In this document: positions 23,180-35,512 of the stretch, piece by piece | Layout of the letters: each line of letters opens with the position of its first letter | Position numbering within the stretch: position 1 is the stretch's first letter | NCBI RefSeq assembly: GCF_032118995.1 | Contig: NC_092657.1 | Span: 10,293,391 to 10,357,390, forward strand | Length of the DNA: 64,000 bases | DNA from: Asterias amurensis | Taxonomy: Eukaryota; Echinodermata; Asteroidea; Forcipulatida; Asteriidae | Direction of reading: 5' to 3' | Notes under the pieces: generated by a model | Database searches by the model: none | Told to the model about the DNA's origin: nothing | Seen by the model: only the letters and a program-made list of their open reading frames with translations | Translations under genes and position numbers: made by a program

Positions 23180-23868
23180 TTCTGCAGCAGGTTTTTACCC
23201 CGAAGAGATTATTTGAAGCACTTCCTCATAGTCAATCAGGACCTCCCTCTACCACGAGGAAAGCTCCCGTTTTCCCCTTTCTGACGGATTCTACAATAAT
23301 GGGAACAAGGTCGTTGACATGTTCCTGAGTACTTAACTTATGGAACTTTTGAGATCGATTCACAATATTAAGCGGAAAAGTCCCAGGGGTGACAAAGTGG
23401 CGCCGTGAGATTGATCATTTGGTTTGTTCTCTAATTGCATGTACCCACATGGAGTGATCAGGTACCCGCATCTTTTCAGAAAGTCATGATCCGGGTAATT
23501 TGGCGCATATTTTACGTGATTTGCAGGCCGATTCTATACTGTGTTTGTGAGGAATGTGTGACTGAACTGCACCCTCGGAAATCTTGTTCAAATATGGCAG
23601 CACTCCTCCCCCATTCTGGAAATCAGCGCTTTCATCTGCAATCACAATGAACTCCAGTCTGATGGCTGCGGCACGAACATTGAAAGTGGAATTTCCTCAG
23701 CGCTACCAAGTGGCTGGTCGTCTGTCAAACCTCCTTCAAAGTCGACCCTTTTCACTGCAGCAAACGCCAGTGCCCACATCATCATTCGGTTGGATTTCTC
23801 GGATGACTGTTCTCTACGATCTATCCCTTTCTGGACTTTGTCCCATGTTATTGTGAATCCAGGTGGAT
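23180..23868 (-). pseudogene. Transposon-like protein fragment of an uncharacterised invertebrate family
   Basis: Reading the complement from an AG acceptor at 23869, an open exon encodes PPGFTITWDKVQKGIDRREQ, then EKSNRMMMWALAFAAVKRVD and IPLSMFVPQPSDW before a TGA at 23642. A second piece, complement of about 23180-23637, contains VQSHIPHKHSIESACKSRK and LVPIIVESVRKGKTGAFLVV with several stops. The order TWD-x-VQ, NKMMMWAL, then HIPHKYS-like is one I associate with large repeat-encoded proteins of cnidarians and echinoderms (possibly the domain called DUF6589; the name is from memory). No catalytic residues can be assigned. Confidence 0.4.
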
Positions 23869-24299
23869 CTGTTAATGGTTAGAAAACTACACAACACTGT
23901 TTGCAAAACAAACAAAGCAAAAATACTCACATCTGCACATGAGTAATAAAAATAGATCACACTGAGTTCTGATTTGCGACTCCGGCTCTCTCACTCTTAC
24001 GTCTTCGGCAGGTATTTCGTCGCTCTGTCATTAAGGTTGCTGTTATGGTCAATGTCACTTACGGGCTTGTTGGTCTCCTCTCTCCCCGCCTGCTCACCTA
24101 TTGAGCACGAACTGATCTGTGTAGGTGACGTTCACCGTGTGACGAATTTTGTTGCATGTTATGTTATGTTGCATCAATACAAAGTTTCAGTTGGTTAGAT
24201 TAATTTACAATCTGAACGACCTCTGAATTAAGTTTGTGATTTTTAGTGTTTTCCTACTTTTTTTTACATGTACATCTATATGGGCACTAAGTGTTGTAT

Positions 24300-24500
24300 A
24301 AATAAATGTTGGATAAAGGGTTGTTTTTGCGTCGGGGAAAATAACAACCTTAAATCATTGTTGTTTCATCATCGGTCTGCTTGTGTTTTAATAACGTAAT
24401 GTTATTGAAGTTTAAACAACGTTGGATAAAGGTTGTTTTTGCGTCGGGATAATAACAACATAAAATTAATGGCCATCCAACATCAGTGTGCTAACGTTGT
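24300..24500. repeat. Imperfect duplication around a GTTGGATAAAGG motif
   Basis: GTTGGATAAAGG(G)TTGTTTTTGCGTCGGG occurs at about 24309 and 24421, and fragments reappear as CCATCCAACATC near 24472. It may be a decayed foldback element. Confidence 0.4.
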
Positions 24501-24614
24501 TTCAATGTCAGGGAACGATTTCGTACACATGTTTTGCATAGCAAAACTGCTATGTAAATTCTCAAACATTTGCGTAGCAGTCCACAAATTTTGTATAGCA
24601 AATTAAAAAATTCT

Positions 24615-24980
24615 TTAAAGGCAGTAGACACTATTGGTAATTGTCAAAGACTAGCCTTCACAGATGGTGTATTTCACATATGCTAAAAATAACAAACCTG
24701 TGTAAATTTTAGCTCAATCGGTCATCGAACTTGCGAGATAAAAATGACAGAAAAATACGTTTGTCACACGAAGTTGTGTGCAGAAGTTCTAAATCTGAGG
24801 TCTCGAAATCAAAGTCGTTGAAAATTTTTTTTTTTCTCGAAATCTATGGCATTTCAGAGGAAGCCGTTTCTCGCAATGTTTCATACCATAAACCTCTCCA
24901 CATTACACCACTCGTCACCAAGAAAGGTTTTGTGCTAATAAATATTTTGAGTAATTACCAATAGTGTCCACTGCTTTTAA
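24615..24980. mobile_element. TTAA-family MITE, complete copy
   Basis: TTAAAGGCAGTAGACACTAT at the left and ATAGTGTCCACTGCTTTTAA at the right are inverted repeats ending in TTAA. The interior holds a palindrome around GAAGTTCTAAATCTGAGGTC. An incidental 77-codon frame within it is not a gene. Confidence 0.9.
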
Positions 24981-26790
24981 AAGAGCCAAAGATGTACCCT
25001 CTATAAAACATAAAGCATATGTTTGTTAAGCTGGGACTCGGAATTGCTAAAAAAAAAAAAAAAAAAAAAGATTATATAGTTCCACGTTTAAAAAAACCTG
25101 GCATCATGTGCACATCATATTTCAAACAAACTTTTGCGAACCACTTTTTGAATAATAAGAATACCGTCAGTACATCTTTACTTTAAAATCATCGTAGCCC
25201 GACTTAACTGTCTAAAGTTCTTGACATACAATATTTAAACTGCATTGAATAGTAATTTTAGGACCTTAGCATGGTTAAGTCACAGGATCGGCTGGAAAAA
25301 TGAAAGAGAAAACACCTGATGATCAGTCAAAAACTGATCAAAAACTTTGAAGGTCAAACCTGAGATCGATGGAACTAATGTTATTGAAATATCATGAGTA
25401 ATTTAATCGGTCGATCGGTTCTGGGCCATCCAACGTGATTGGATGATCTAGTGTCTTTGTGTTGAGCCCATTGCGACGGCCTGTTGCGACCCATTGCTGA
25501 AAAACCAAAGAGACAACCATCTTGATAAAAAACCACCTTTCAATCCGTGTGTCGGCCTTCATTGAAACTGAAGCTCAATGCATAACTTTAACTGGCTTTG
25601 AATTTGTACGCAAATGTTGTACAGTATAAACCTGGCACAAGTAGCAATACTGCGACCACTATGGATAGATTGGGGAACGCAGGACTCTAGTGTTTGACTG
25701 AACTGTCTCATTTAATTTGTGTTGCTCAAACTGTAATGGGAAAACGTTTGAGGAATTAAAAGACTATACCAATTCATGATGTTACTTTTCACACATGACA
25801 TTGGTGTGTTTATTTTAAAATCATTTATGGTGTTTACTTTGCAGTTCAACCTGTAATAAACAACGTAAACAAAATAGTGACCAAATTAATAATAATTTAG
25901 CACACTTGCTTCATGATTCAAATGGCTTAAATTAATAGCAAATTGTTTTAAAGCATTTCATGTTTTCTGGGCTTTAATCGAAATCAAGACACTATCAGAA
26001 CAAGAACGACCAAATAAGTGTTCACCAGCTTACTTTTTCCCACGGGTTTCTACTAGGTGTGACACTCGTGTGTTAACGAGATCATGGCGAATCCTCTTGG
26101 ATACAAATCCTTTAGTAATATGTGCTACTTTTTTGAGAACGTACCATACATTTTAAAATCAGATATCTTCACTTTTCAGATTTATACCTTGGGACAGGTT
26201 AAAAGTTAAACCAATGTCTAAAAAGTGGAATTCGAAAGACTGAATCAGTGTTTCCTGAAGGCGCACACATAGTTTCCTTCAATGGTGCCCTTCAATTGTG
26301 TCTGCCTTATACGCTAATGATTACACTTACAAAACAAAACTGTTCTCTGTCGTTTGACAGTTGGCTGTTGTGACAGTACAGATGGCTGTTGTGACGACTG
26401 GGGGTTGATCATGATGGTGAATCTGATATTAGTGATGGAAACTGTGATGATGGCAGTAACACATCGGTGTATGGGTAAATAAAAAAAAATTAATATCTTT
26501 TATGGCAGTACTGTGGTTAAACTATCTGAATCTGAAGCACTTGTTGTCATCCACACATTAAAGCGAAATCATCTTCACCTTCGGTTCCTGAAACTAAGAA
26601 TATTTTGTTTTGTTGAAAAATGAAAACATACCCAAAACCTGAAGATGTCAAGTTGTCAAGCTGTAAAGTTTGAGTGATGCAGTATATCGAGCAAAACACA
26701 TTAAAAGGGGTCACAGTAGAATTTAATTTTTAATGGTTGTGACTTTTGGTTTTACAGTATATTACAATATCTGCTGGTTCTTTATACTTT
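24981..26790. other. No gene recognised
   Basis: AT-rich DNA with a 20-base A run near 25049. Nothing with coding character was seen on either strand. Confidence 0.4.
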
Positions 26791-26939
26791 CAGCAACACG
26801 ATCATCAAAATTGGTGGCAACTTCTTCAGCAGAAATAACGTCGGGGTTCTCAGTTTGTGTTCGCAGAATGAAAAGGCGCACATCAAGTTTGTGACACTCG
26901 TTTTCAAAGAGGTCATACAACTTCCTGACCTGATGACAC
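26791..26939 (-). pseudogene. Isolated exon related to the nine-exon gene at 60411-63679
   Basis: From an AG acceptor (complement of 26940-26941) the frame reads VRKLYDLFENECHKLDVRLF then ILRTQTENPD. The corresponding exon of the right-hand gene reads FKKLFDLFESDCHRLDEHLF then KLRAQVEDED. The match is clear over about 35 residues, after which the two diverge. No other exon of that gene was recognised nearby, so this is a remnant of a second copy, or a solitary exon left by deletion. Confidence 0.6.
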
Positions 26940-27286
26940 AAACAAAACAGACTAATACTAATTAGAAAGATAGCTAGTTAAATGTAATAAGAGACTTTCA
27001 ACGATAGGTTGCAGCAGACTTACTGGGTATTTTCCATTGTTTACGTAGTTATGAACATGCGCATCTCTGAGAACAATGGATTTACTTAGTAATTCTGCCG
27101 CCAGAAAGTTTCCCATTGTAAGGAATTACATAAAGTATGCACAAAGTGCAAATAAATGGATTTTTTGAAAATTTTAAGCAAACTACAACTTTCAGCTTCT
27201 TACATGGTCCAGTACAATTAGAATCATTGGGGCATTTACAACGCTCACTGAAACACCTTCATTAAGGAAGAAGGTGCAGTTCTGCA

Positions 27287-28010
27287 CCCGTGCGCAACGT
27301 CATGTGGACATAATTTTTTGGTCAGACACAAGTTCTTCAGATGTCGAAGCAAACTTATCTTAACGCAACTGTGCTGATATAATGTTGATTCAACGTCGGG
27401 TAGACGCTTGCGTTGACCAATCAGAAACGTCCAAGCAACGTCATATGAACATAATTTTTTGGTCAAACACAACGTCCTACAGATGTCGAAGCAAACTTAT
27501 ATTTAGGCAAAAAAATATGTTATTTAAAGCCATTGGACCCTTTCGGTTCAGAAAAAAAATAAAAGTTGACAGATTTACAACTAACTTGCAGAGTTTACAG
27601 AAGGCAATGGTGAAAGACTTTTCTTGAAATATTAGTCCATTAAATGCTTTACTTTTTGAGAAAACAGCAAAACAATATAAATTCTCGTTAACGAGAATTA
27701 CGGATGTATTTTTAACACATGTCATGACACGGCGAAACGCGGAAACAAGGGTGGGGTTTTCCGTTGTTTTCTCCCGACTCCGAAGACCGATTAAGCCCAA
27801 ATTTTCATAGGTGGACCTTGGACAATACGTTTTACCGAAAGGGTCCAATGGCTTAAACGTCATTCCTGTGCTGATATAATGTTGATTCAACGTCGGGTAG
27901 ACGTTTTCGTTGACCAAAGCGACGTCATATTTACATGGTTCTTTTATCAAACACAGCGTCTAACAGACGTCGAAGAAACCTTACATTAACGCAAAAATTT
28001 ACTTTAATTG
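27287..28010. repeat. ~147 bp tandem repeat, at least three units, split by a MITE
   Basis: GTTGATTCAACGTCGGGTAGACG occurs at about 27383 and 27882; the partner segment CAACGTCATATGAACATAAT occurs with changes at about 27290, 27437 and 27920. The first interval gives the period. The wide gap between the second and third units is filled by the element at 27524-27856. Confidence 0.8.
27524..27856. mobile_element. TTAA-flanked MITE, family B
   Basis: TTAAAGCCATTGGACCCTTT at the left is mirrored by AAAGGGTCCAATGGCTTAA at the right. Both ends carry TTAA. A related copy lies at 39601-39973. Confidence 0.9.
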
Positions 28011-28865
28011 ACGTCATTCCTGTGCTGACATAATCCATCGTCGAAGGATTTGCCTGCTCCGTATATTCTGGTTGTTTAAACTTTATGGCTAGACTGGATC
28101 CTTATGCTGCGTCGTAGTAAAACGTTGCTATAAACAAAGCACCAGTCTACTTGCAATATTGTGCGACGATGTCACAAAGACTTGACAGTTGCAACGGCTG
28201 GAAGCGCGTTTACGCTGGCCTTTTACCGCTTTTGGGTTTTTTAATCATTTTTCGCTAATTACGTGACACTTTAATGATTTTTTTTTTTACAGCAACCATC
28301 TAAAAAAACATTATTTATAATTCAACAGCCCTAAACTGCGTACACGGTGAGCCGGTGTGTACCTTTAACTCCTGTACGTCCCCACAAATAATATTTGATC
28401 AATACATAATGGGATGGAGCAATAAGAACCAAACAAAACGTGCATGTCAGTTTACTTGTTAGCCAGCTTTTTAGTTTTTAACTACACTGTTTTATCAACA
28501 TAAAAAAAATATGCAACTAAATAACAATTATGATTAATACTATTATTTGAGTTTTACTCTTCGCTCTTCCATTGCGTTGTCCTAATCTGGTCTGGGGAGG
28601 GCATGCCTTTTCTTCTTACAACTTCGTAGACTTCGGAAAAAGTCTTGGTGGCGAAGAGGTATAACCAAACTATCACACAAGCTAACCAAGTCTTTCTTTT
28701 TTGCTACAGAGATTGGAAGTTGGTGTTCATACAACTTTACAGAAACACTTTCGGTGGTTCGTCTTCGACCTTTGTGTATTAAACCGGCGAATACGCCATA
28801 GATTACGTATGTTGAAATTAACAGTTTTACATACAGAGCTTATATGATAAGACATATTCAGGGAA
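28011..28865. other. No gene recognised
   Basis: AT-rich sequence between the tandem repeat and the LINE fragments, with no open frame or repeat that I can name. Confidence 0.4.
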
Positions 28866-29232
28866 CAATCAAGCGAGAAATCCTAGGTTTTTAACAGATG
28901 TGGAAGCAGGAAATGTAAAATCGACCAATATTAATTCAAGGTTAGGGAGAGTGGATAAAGCATGACTGTTCGCGAAAAAATAAAAATAATAAACTCCGTC
29001 TTTCACGGGTTCAATTAAAGCATGTTTGAGCCATCCATTTGTTGATAGCAAGCACACAGGATGATAATCTGCTGAAAACATGCTGACGATCACCATCAGT
29101 CTTAGGGTCAAACTCGGCTTAGAGCTAAATATCATCAGCGTATTCATGAAATGACGAATGATCTCGCCAATGGGATTGGTGTACAAAATGAAAGCCAACA
29201 GACCTACTATGGACCCCTGAGGTATGAAATAG
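28866..29232 (-). pseudogene. LINE reverse transcriptase fragment (YADD region)
   Basis: The complement reads PQGSIVGLLAFILYTNPIGE and, in a shifted frame, FHEYADDI followed by a stop. The thumb-like segment LILVDFTFPASTSVKNLGFL lies further on. This is the core of a CR1/L2-like reverse transcriptase with at least two frameshifts and several stops. It is separate from the longer LINE just to its right. Confidence 0.7.
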
Positions 29233-29358
29233 GTAAAGATATTATGTCTTGAGAAATCTCCTTTTATCTAAATTTTGGTGGTACGGTTTTTGAGTGCTAC
29301 ACCAAGTGTTGATCATACTGCGTATACCAAATTGAGTATGAAGTCGTTGGAGGAGAAT

Positions 29359-31178
29359 AAATAATAATAATAATAATTTATTTTTAATAAAGCGTCTTAC
29401 ATAAAAAACACCAAAAATGAGACAATCAACAGAATTAGAAAATGCAGTGAAAAAATAATAATAATGTAGAAAGTCAGAGATAATGTCTTTTAAAAAGAAA
29501 TGTTTTTAGGTGGGTTCTAAAAATATCAAAGGTGGTGTTAATCCTCAAATGAATGGGTAAATTATTCCAAAGGGTTGGAGCATAAATAAAAAAAGCCCGA
29601 TCCCCATAAGATTTGCTAGGCCTTCGGCCAACTAAGGGAAAATTAAGTTTGACACCAACACAACTTCTAGTATGAATATGAGAAACGTAAATTGAAATTA
29701 ATTCTGACAGATAGCAAGGGGCCGATTTACCATGATGAATAAGTTTAAAAATAACACATACGATTTTATACTCGACACGAACTTTGACTGGAAGCCAGTG
29801 TAAATCAAAAAGGAACTCATGTCTTATCCGAATGGCGATTAAACCGTTTCCTAATAACAAGACGAGCTGCAGCATTTTGAATATGTTGTAATTTCTAAAG
29901 TATAATCTATGGCAATAATCTAACTGGGATGTAACAAAGGCATGTATAAGTTTTTCAGTACTAGATTGGTCCAAATATTTCCTTAATCTACCAATCCGCC
30001 AGAAGGGTGAGATTCAACCCTACACACATTAGATATATGAGCATTCATGGTGCCACTCGAGTCAAGTACTACCCCTAGATCACGAATCGTATCAGAGGCC
30101 ATAACACGAACATCACCGATTCGCACATCTGTCTTCACGTCCCGCAAACTGGAGTGTTTGAAGCGTGAAGAAAACCACAAGATTTCAGTCTTGCTATTGT
30201 TTAAGGCAAGCATATTTGTTCGCATCCAGCAACGAATTTCGTCAACGCAGCACTCAATTTGAGTCACACAAGAAAAATTAGAACGAGAGCCACAAGAAAT
30301 GTAAAGCCGACAATCATCAGCATAAATTACATAATTAAGACCATGGCGGGTGATAATGTCCTCGAGTGGATCCATGTAAAGAGAGAACAAAACCGGTCCC
30401 AGAACAGAACGTTGTGGCACTCCAAATTGGAGAGTCTGCCGCCTTGACAACAATGACCCTATTGACACCAGAATGTCGTGGTCAACCGTGTCAAAGGCGG
30501 CAGACATGTCAAGCAACACCATGAGAACAGCTTAACTTTTTATCAAGGGAACGAAGGATGTAATTTTTCACCCGATGGAGGGCATTCTCAGTGCTATGAA
30601 AGCGCTTGTAAGCGGACTAGATCTGTTTCCCTAGTGTGTAGCTGTCCACATGGTTAATCACTTGACATGTTGCCACCTTCTCTATGACCTTGGACAAAAA
30701 CGATACATTGGCTACAGGACGGTATTTTTTAAGACCTTTACGGTCAAGAGAACTCTTCTTAAGTACAGGAGTAATTACAGAGTGTTTAAGATTGGACGGG
30801 AATATACCAGATGAGAGGGGAAGCGTTAACAATCTTTGTGATAATCGGGAGAAGAGTGGATAGATTGTTCTTAACCGACCAGGATGGTAAGGTGTCCAAT
30901 GAGCAAAATTTGTTTGAAAGACGAATTTTGATTTGTTTAATGGCGTCACAAGTAAGCTGCTCAAATTCTGGAAGTCTGTTTAGGAACAATGACATTGGTA
31001 TAGGGATGTGAACTGACATTGGAGCGTATGGTATCAACCTTGTCCTTGAAAAAGGACAGAAAGTTGTCAGCAAGCTTTGTGTTAGAATCACATTCAGGTA
31101 AACTTGAGCAGTCTTGTTAAGAAGAGCATCAATTATGGCATACATCTTGTTGATAGTACCTTTATCGGAAAAGTACAT
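29359..31178 (-). pseudogene. LINE (CR1/L2-like) ORF2, degraded, with 3' ATT tail
   Basis: In minus-strand order: the region before the reverse transcriptase (31178-30790); fingers with LKHSVITPVLKKSSLD and KKYRPVANVSFLSKVIEK (about 30960-30617); palm with VLLDMSAAFDTVDHDIL, FGVPQRSVLGPVLFSLYMDP and YVIYADDCRLYIS (30522-29983); then the tail DLHWLPVKVRVEYKI and APTLWNNLPIHLRI (29974-29474). The motif YADD is intact, but at least three frame changes separate the pieces. The 3' end is AGACGCTTTATTAAAAATAA followed by ATT repeats (complement of about 29359-29395). No endonuclease domain was recognised. It is not functional as written. Confidence 0.85.
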
Positions 31179-31515
31179 AATCTTAGAATCAGTTATTAGT
31201 TTGTAAACGTGTTCCTTTGAGAATGGAAGGCTTGTTCGTCAAACGCCGAGCTGCTCTTTTTCCATTTCCGTTCACGCCGACGTCGAACAGGCCTTTCAGT
31301 ATGGATGGAGTTGTTGTACCATGGGAGTCCACTTTCATTGGAGTATGACCACTCTCTAGAAATCTATGGTTAATACACTGGATGTTTCCACATGTTCTCA
31401 CTTCTTGTGGTGTGTGGAAGGGCTTGAATGTGTTTCATCAAACAACTACCGATTTCACAAGAGCCCCTCTCCCATTCATAACAAGTTCCTTTTTGCAAAC
31501 AAAGGGTAAGAAAGT

Positions 31516-32560
31516 TTGAAATACGTTTGGGGGCCGGGTGCCCATCTGTTATCAGTCGTCAGCGCGCTATCTTTAATTTATCAGTGCAGTTTGCGACTTC
31601 AACCAGAAAACACCAATTCAGCAGAGATTATAATAATGAGCAAAAGAAGAAGTGGCGAATCTGGATGGGGGTTGAAGAAAACCAAAAGAAAAATATTGAA
31701 GTGTCATCGGTGCCGGCAGGAGATCTTGCAGTTCAACTACCACCAGCAGCACATGCTGGTGGTTCATAATATGCACCCTAGAGAAGGTAGATCGGGTCAA
31801 GGGCATGAACGCCTGGATGATGGGAAAGAGTCTCAACTAGGGGGAGCGATCGAGAGCCTCAGTTGAATTTGGTTGTTACAGTCCCCGACAGAACTAGCAA
31901 GACAGAGGTGACCGGGGATGTCAGAAATCAGCTGTCGGCGGTGGCGATCATGGAGAGGATGGCACATCCACCATCCCTCATTTCTCTCTTCCCGGCGAGG
32001 TTAAACCCCCTTCAATTCCCTGTGGGCGACAATGACTCCCACCTTATCTTCACCAAGCGACTCGCCAATAATAGATGTATGTAATGGCACCCATTACGCC
32101 AGACAGAACTGTTCCCCCCAACAGATACGACACAACCCTCAAGACATCGGCAACGACTTCTACAGCGGCATCTCCACCACATAAACAAAGGAGAGGGCAG
32201 CAACACCGGGCCCCCCACCAGGCCGCCGTGGCAGCCGGTCCGCCCGGGTCGTCCGACTAGCAACACATATGCGAACAGGCCAACCACGTAGTCGGCAGGC
32301 GTCGAAGTTCAAAGAGTAAGGGAGTGAGCGACAGCAGAGAATATCCCGAGGACCATGCGGCAAGAACTCCACCGAAATAGGCCGCCGCCTAATCCTCCGG
32401 AAAGTCACGGAGACAGCAACGTTTCCGGATGGAAGGGAATATTCCGTTCCATTCAACGAATATCTACTCCTGGCGAACACTCCCCCTGGCAGGCTTCAGT
32501 GAGATACCGGGTACACCCGTCAAGCAACGTACCAGCTGTCAAATCCGACCCTCACACGAA
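31516..32560 (+). other. GC-rich, coding-like block of unknown identity
   Basis: Base composition rises sharply relative to both sides and several open frames overlap on both strands. The best + frame (ATG near 31636 to a stop near 31866) contains a single C2H2-like pattern, LKCHRCRQEILQFNYHQQHM with a later His. Later frames are rich in P, R and T. A 106-codon minus frame at 32160-32480 is also open. It could be ORF1 of a retroelement or degraded host exons. I cannot choose, and no product is claimed. Confidence 0.3.
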
Positions 32561-33770
32561 CAGTGGAATTTTTATCTCAAGATTTAGGCCTTTTCAGTTA
32601 AACACGTGGTTACTGACTAGCTTGGACCACGTAAGGAAAGGTAATTTATCAAATTTTTATTTGCCTAAAATCAGGGCTATTTTTCAGACAGGATGTGTAC
32701 GTGTCGTGTTTGCACAATCTTGTATGTGGTATAAACACTTCATGCATTTTTGTTTGAACACATTTTCAGCACAGCTTGTTACTAAGCATATTCTATTAAC
32801 TTTTTTAATAAAAATGCGTGTGCTTTTATCCCGAAAATTTGGTATCTTTTAATGTTTTAGGAATTAGTAGTAATTTAATATTTTAAACAGTTTACAATAT
32901 ACGACGAGAGTAAGCCGTCGCGACGATTTGGTTTCTAAAATTGCCGCCCTTACTATTTAAGACTGACCCAGATGGGTTTGCAGAATGGTACGCAGCTGCA
33001 TGTATCATTACTAGCTGTACTTACGTACTAGGGTTAACGAGGGTACCAGTGAAATTAAACAAGATGGATGCCTCCGTGACACAGTAACGCAAAAAGTGGA
33101 GTAATTGAAAGTAAATGAAGTTGTTTTATTGTTTTTTTAACAAGAAACGGTTTTTTTTATTAAAAAGTGGTGTTTTAAAGAAGGTCTAGCTGGGCCAACA
33201 TTAAGAGTTGTTTTGAGTAATAGTTTCTCCGCTCGTCGTAGACTAGTACTTTTAGTAGTCATGACTCATGGACGACAGTGCATTCCATGTATGAGCAGAG
33301 GAATGTTTTTGTTTTGTTTTTAAAAAGGTCAAACTCAAGGTCTAAATCATGAGTATGATTCAGCTGCAATGATATGTAGTGATTATTAATTAATCTTATT
33401 GAGTAAAGGAAGACCAGACTTTTTTTTATATGTGGATTTGTGCCAAAGATAGAGAAGTATGGACCATTGAAATAAGATGGTTTCAAAGTGAATTTGGATG
33501 GTTTCATTTTGATGCAATGATTTTAGAAGTTATGGAAGAATCAAGAAAGATAACTACTATTTTAAGTAAGACTAATAGCAATTTTGCTGAATGGTGGCTG
33601 TACAAGTTTTTCTCTTTGAGGATACAATGCGAGGATGCATTCTTTTTTTAAGAAATTTATTCTTTTGCGAGTTTTTAAAGTTCTATATCAATTCATAAAG
33701 TTGAGTTCCAGTTTTTTGAAGTTATGTAAAAAAAATTCTTGTTGCGGATACAATGCGAGGTACTACATTT

Positions 33771-33990
33771 TTTAAGAAGGGGGGAATGTGGCGACAACTG
33801 ACTTGCAGTTTAGGTTTAATAATAGAATTGTTGAAACAATTTAATTATATCTCTTTTATGAATAATGTCTTGCTAATTTACCATTATTGTGATTTTAACT
33901 TCAGCTTTATAAGTGTTCACATTACGTGCACGCTTACAAGCTGTAAACGCGCACGCTACCGAGGTGTTTAGATTTGTTTTCACAACGCTT
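33771..33990 (+). mobile_element. Possible 5' edge of a 3' LTR with polypurine tract
   Basis: A purine run (AAGAAGGGGGGAA) at about 33774-33786 is followed at once by TGTGG, the usual start of an LTR of Ty3/gypsy type. A line of sequence just upstream (GGATACAATGCGAGG) is present twice (about 33619 and 33747), as if the end of a coding region had been duplicated. No matching second LTR or integrase was recognised in the window. Confidence 0.3.
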
Positions 33991-34885
33991 ATCAATAAAC
34001 CAGTCAGTTCTCTGGCTTAGCCAAGCTGCGTGCGGCGCGTATTTCTGCTAGGCTTTAAAGTGGGAAGAAAACCAGAGCTCGGGGCTCAGTCGCTTCCAGA
34101 CTTCTAGATTGCCAATGAAGACCTCAAGAACTCGAGACCATTCAAGAACACACAAAACGCAAATGATGCTACTCACTCTAGTTATATTTATTGGCGAATC
34201 TCATTAGATACTTACTACAACACGAGCAGCTACGCTACCATGTACTGCCGCGTGCGAATGAACCAGCGGACTGATTGATTGCAAATTACCTTAAGTTAAT
34301 GCCGTTTAAATCAAGAGAGGGCGCTATGTACATTTTGCGATTGAACATGATTGAATAAAATACACACTGTAGTTCCTTACGGTTATTGTCAACCCTCTGT
34401 GTGAAACAGTTGATTTATTACAATGGGACTCCTGAGTAGAGTTTACGGATAATCCCCAGATATTATGTTTCATCTTTCCCGTGCGGCTTCAGGTTCAAGG
34501 GTTAAATAAATAAGAACCGAACCTCAACCTGGGATCGTTACTGTGGGAACCAATACAACCCACAGCTGTTTTATTGCCACAGGTTGCGCGCAACTGAAAC
34601 TGAGGAAATGCGTGTTAGTTTTTAATTACTCCATAGCTTACTCGTTGATATTGTAAACAACATGACGGCGTTCAATTTTGGACATCAACATTTCCGTGAC
34701 AGACCACCCCGGGTAAGCCTTTAAAAAACCAATACTTGTTATTTTTATTCGTAATTAGTTGTTTATTTGTAATTTGTACAGGAATTGTATAAATGTTTTT
34801 AAAAATAAAGTTTTCCGTGTATTTGTACTGAAAAATTTTTTTTTATATGACTTTCCTTTGCGACGTCTTTTTCGTTCTCCATACG

Positions 34886-35226
34886 GGGTGCATTCGATTA
34901 GCTGCCCTCGGTAACCCCGATGTGGCGTATTTAATTTTGTTTTTCCAGGACGAACGTGGGTACACAATTACACCACGTTCAATTACCCCACGTTCGTCCT
35001 CGAACCTTGAAAAAAAAACACTTTGGGGCTGGCCGGAGGTGCACTGACGTCACGACGAGAAGGCTCACGTGATGATGCGTCTGGGTTTTTTTCCAGGTTC
35101 TGCTAGGAAACAAAATAGGGGCCTTTCCAGGCCAAATGTGGGGTAATTGGGTGCCCACGTTCGTCTTTAAAAAAAATTAAATAAGCCACCTAGGGGTCGA
35201 CCCAGGGAACCTAAGCGAACGCACCC
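34886..35226. mobile_element. ~340 bp MITE with ~45 bp terminal inverted repeats
   Basis: The left end GGTGCATTCGATTAGCTGCC matches the complement of the right end (GGTGCGTTCGCTTAGGTTCC). An inner inverted pair containing CACGTTCGTC lies near 34950-35165. The target duplication is unclear. Confidence 0.7.
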
Positions 35227-35512
35227 ACGATGTAACAAGTTCAAAAATGCTTTAAAAAAAATTGAAATACGGTGTTTTAGTTTTTATTGTTAATTTCACT
35301 TAGACATCTTGAAAATACTACAACAATTTCTGGGACATGACTCTGAGGGCCAAAAACAGTTTAAACAACAAGGTTTATTTCACTTCTTGATTGTCAACTT
35401 CACAAAGTTAAACTTGTGTGCGTCAAGAGTAGTCTGATACCCTGACCAAAGATTCCTTGACGTCTCTTTTAAAAATCTTAGGTGAGGTATCACCCATGGT
35501 CATAAATAGCTC

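Noticed and set aside
27477..27950. 157-codon minus frame
   Set aside because: It spans a MITE and the flanking tandem repeat; the peptide has no family similarity.
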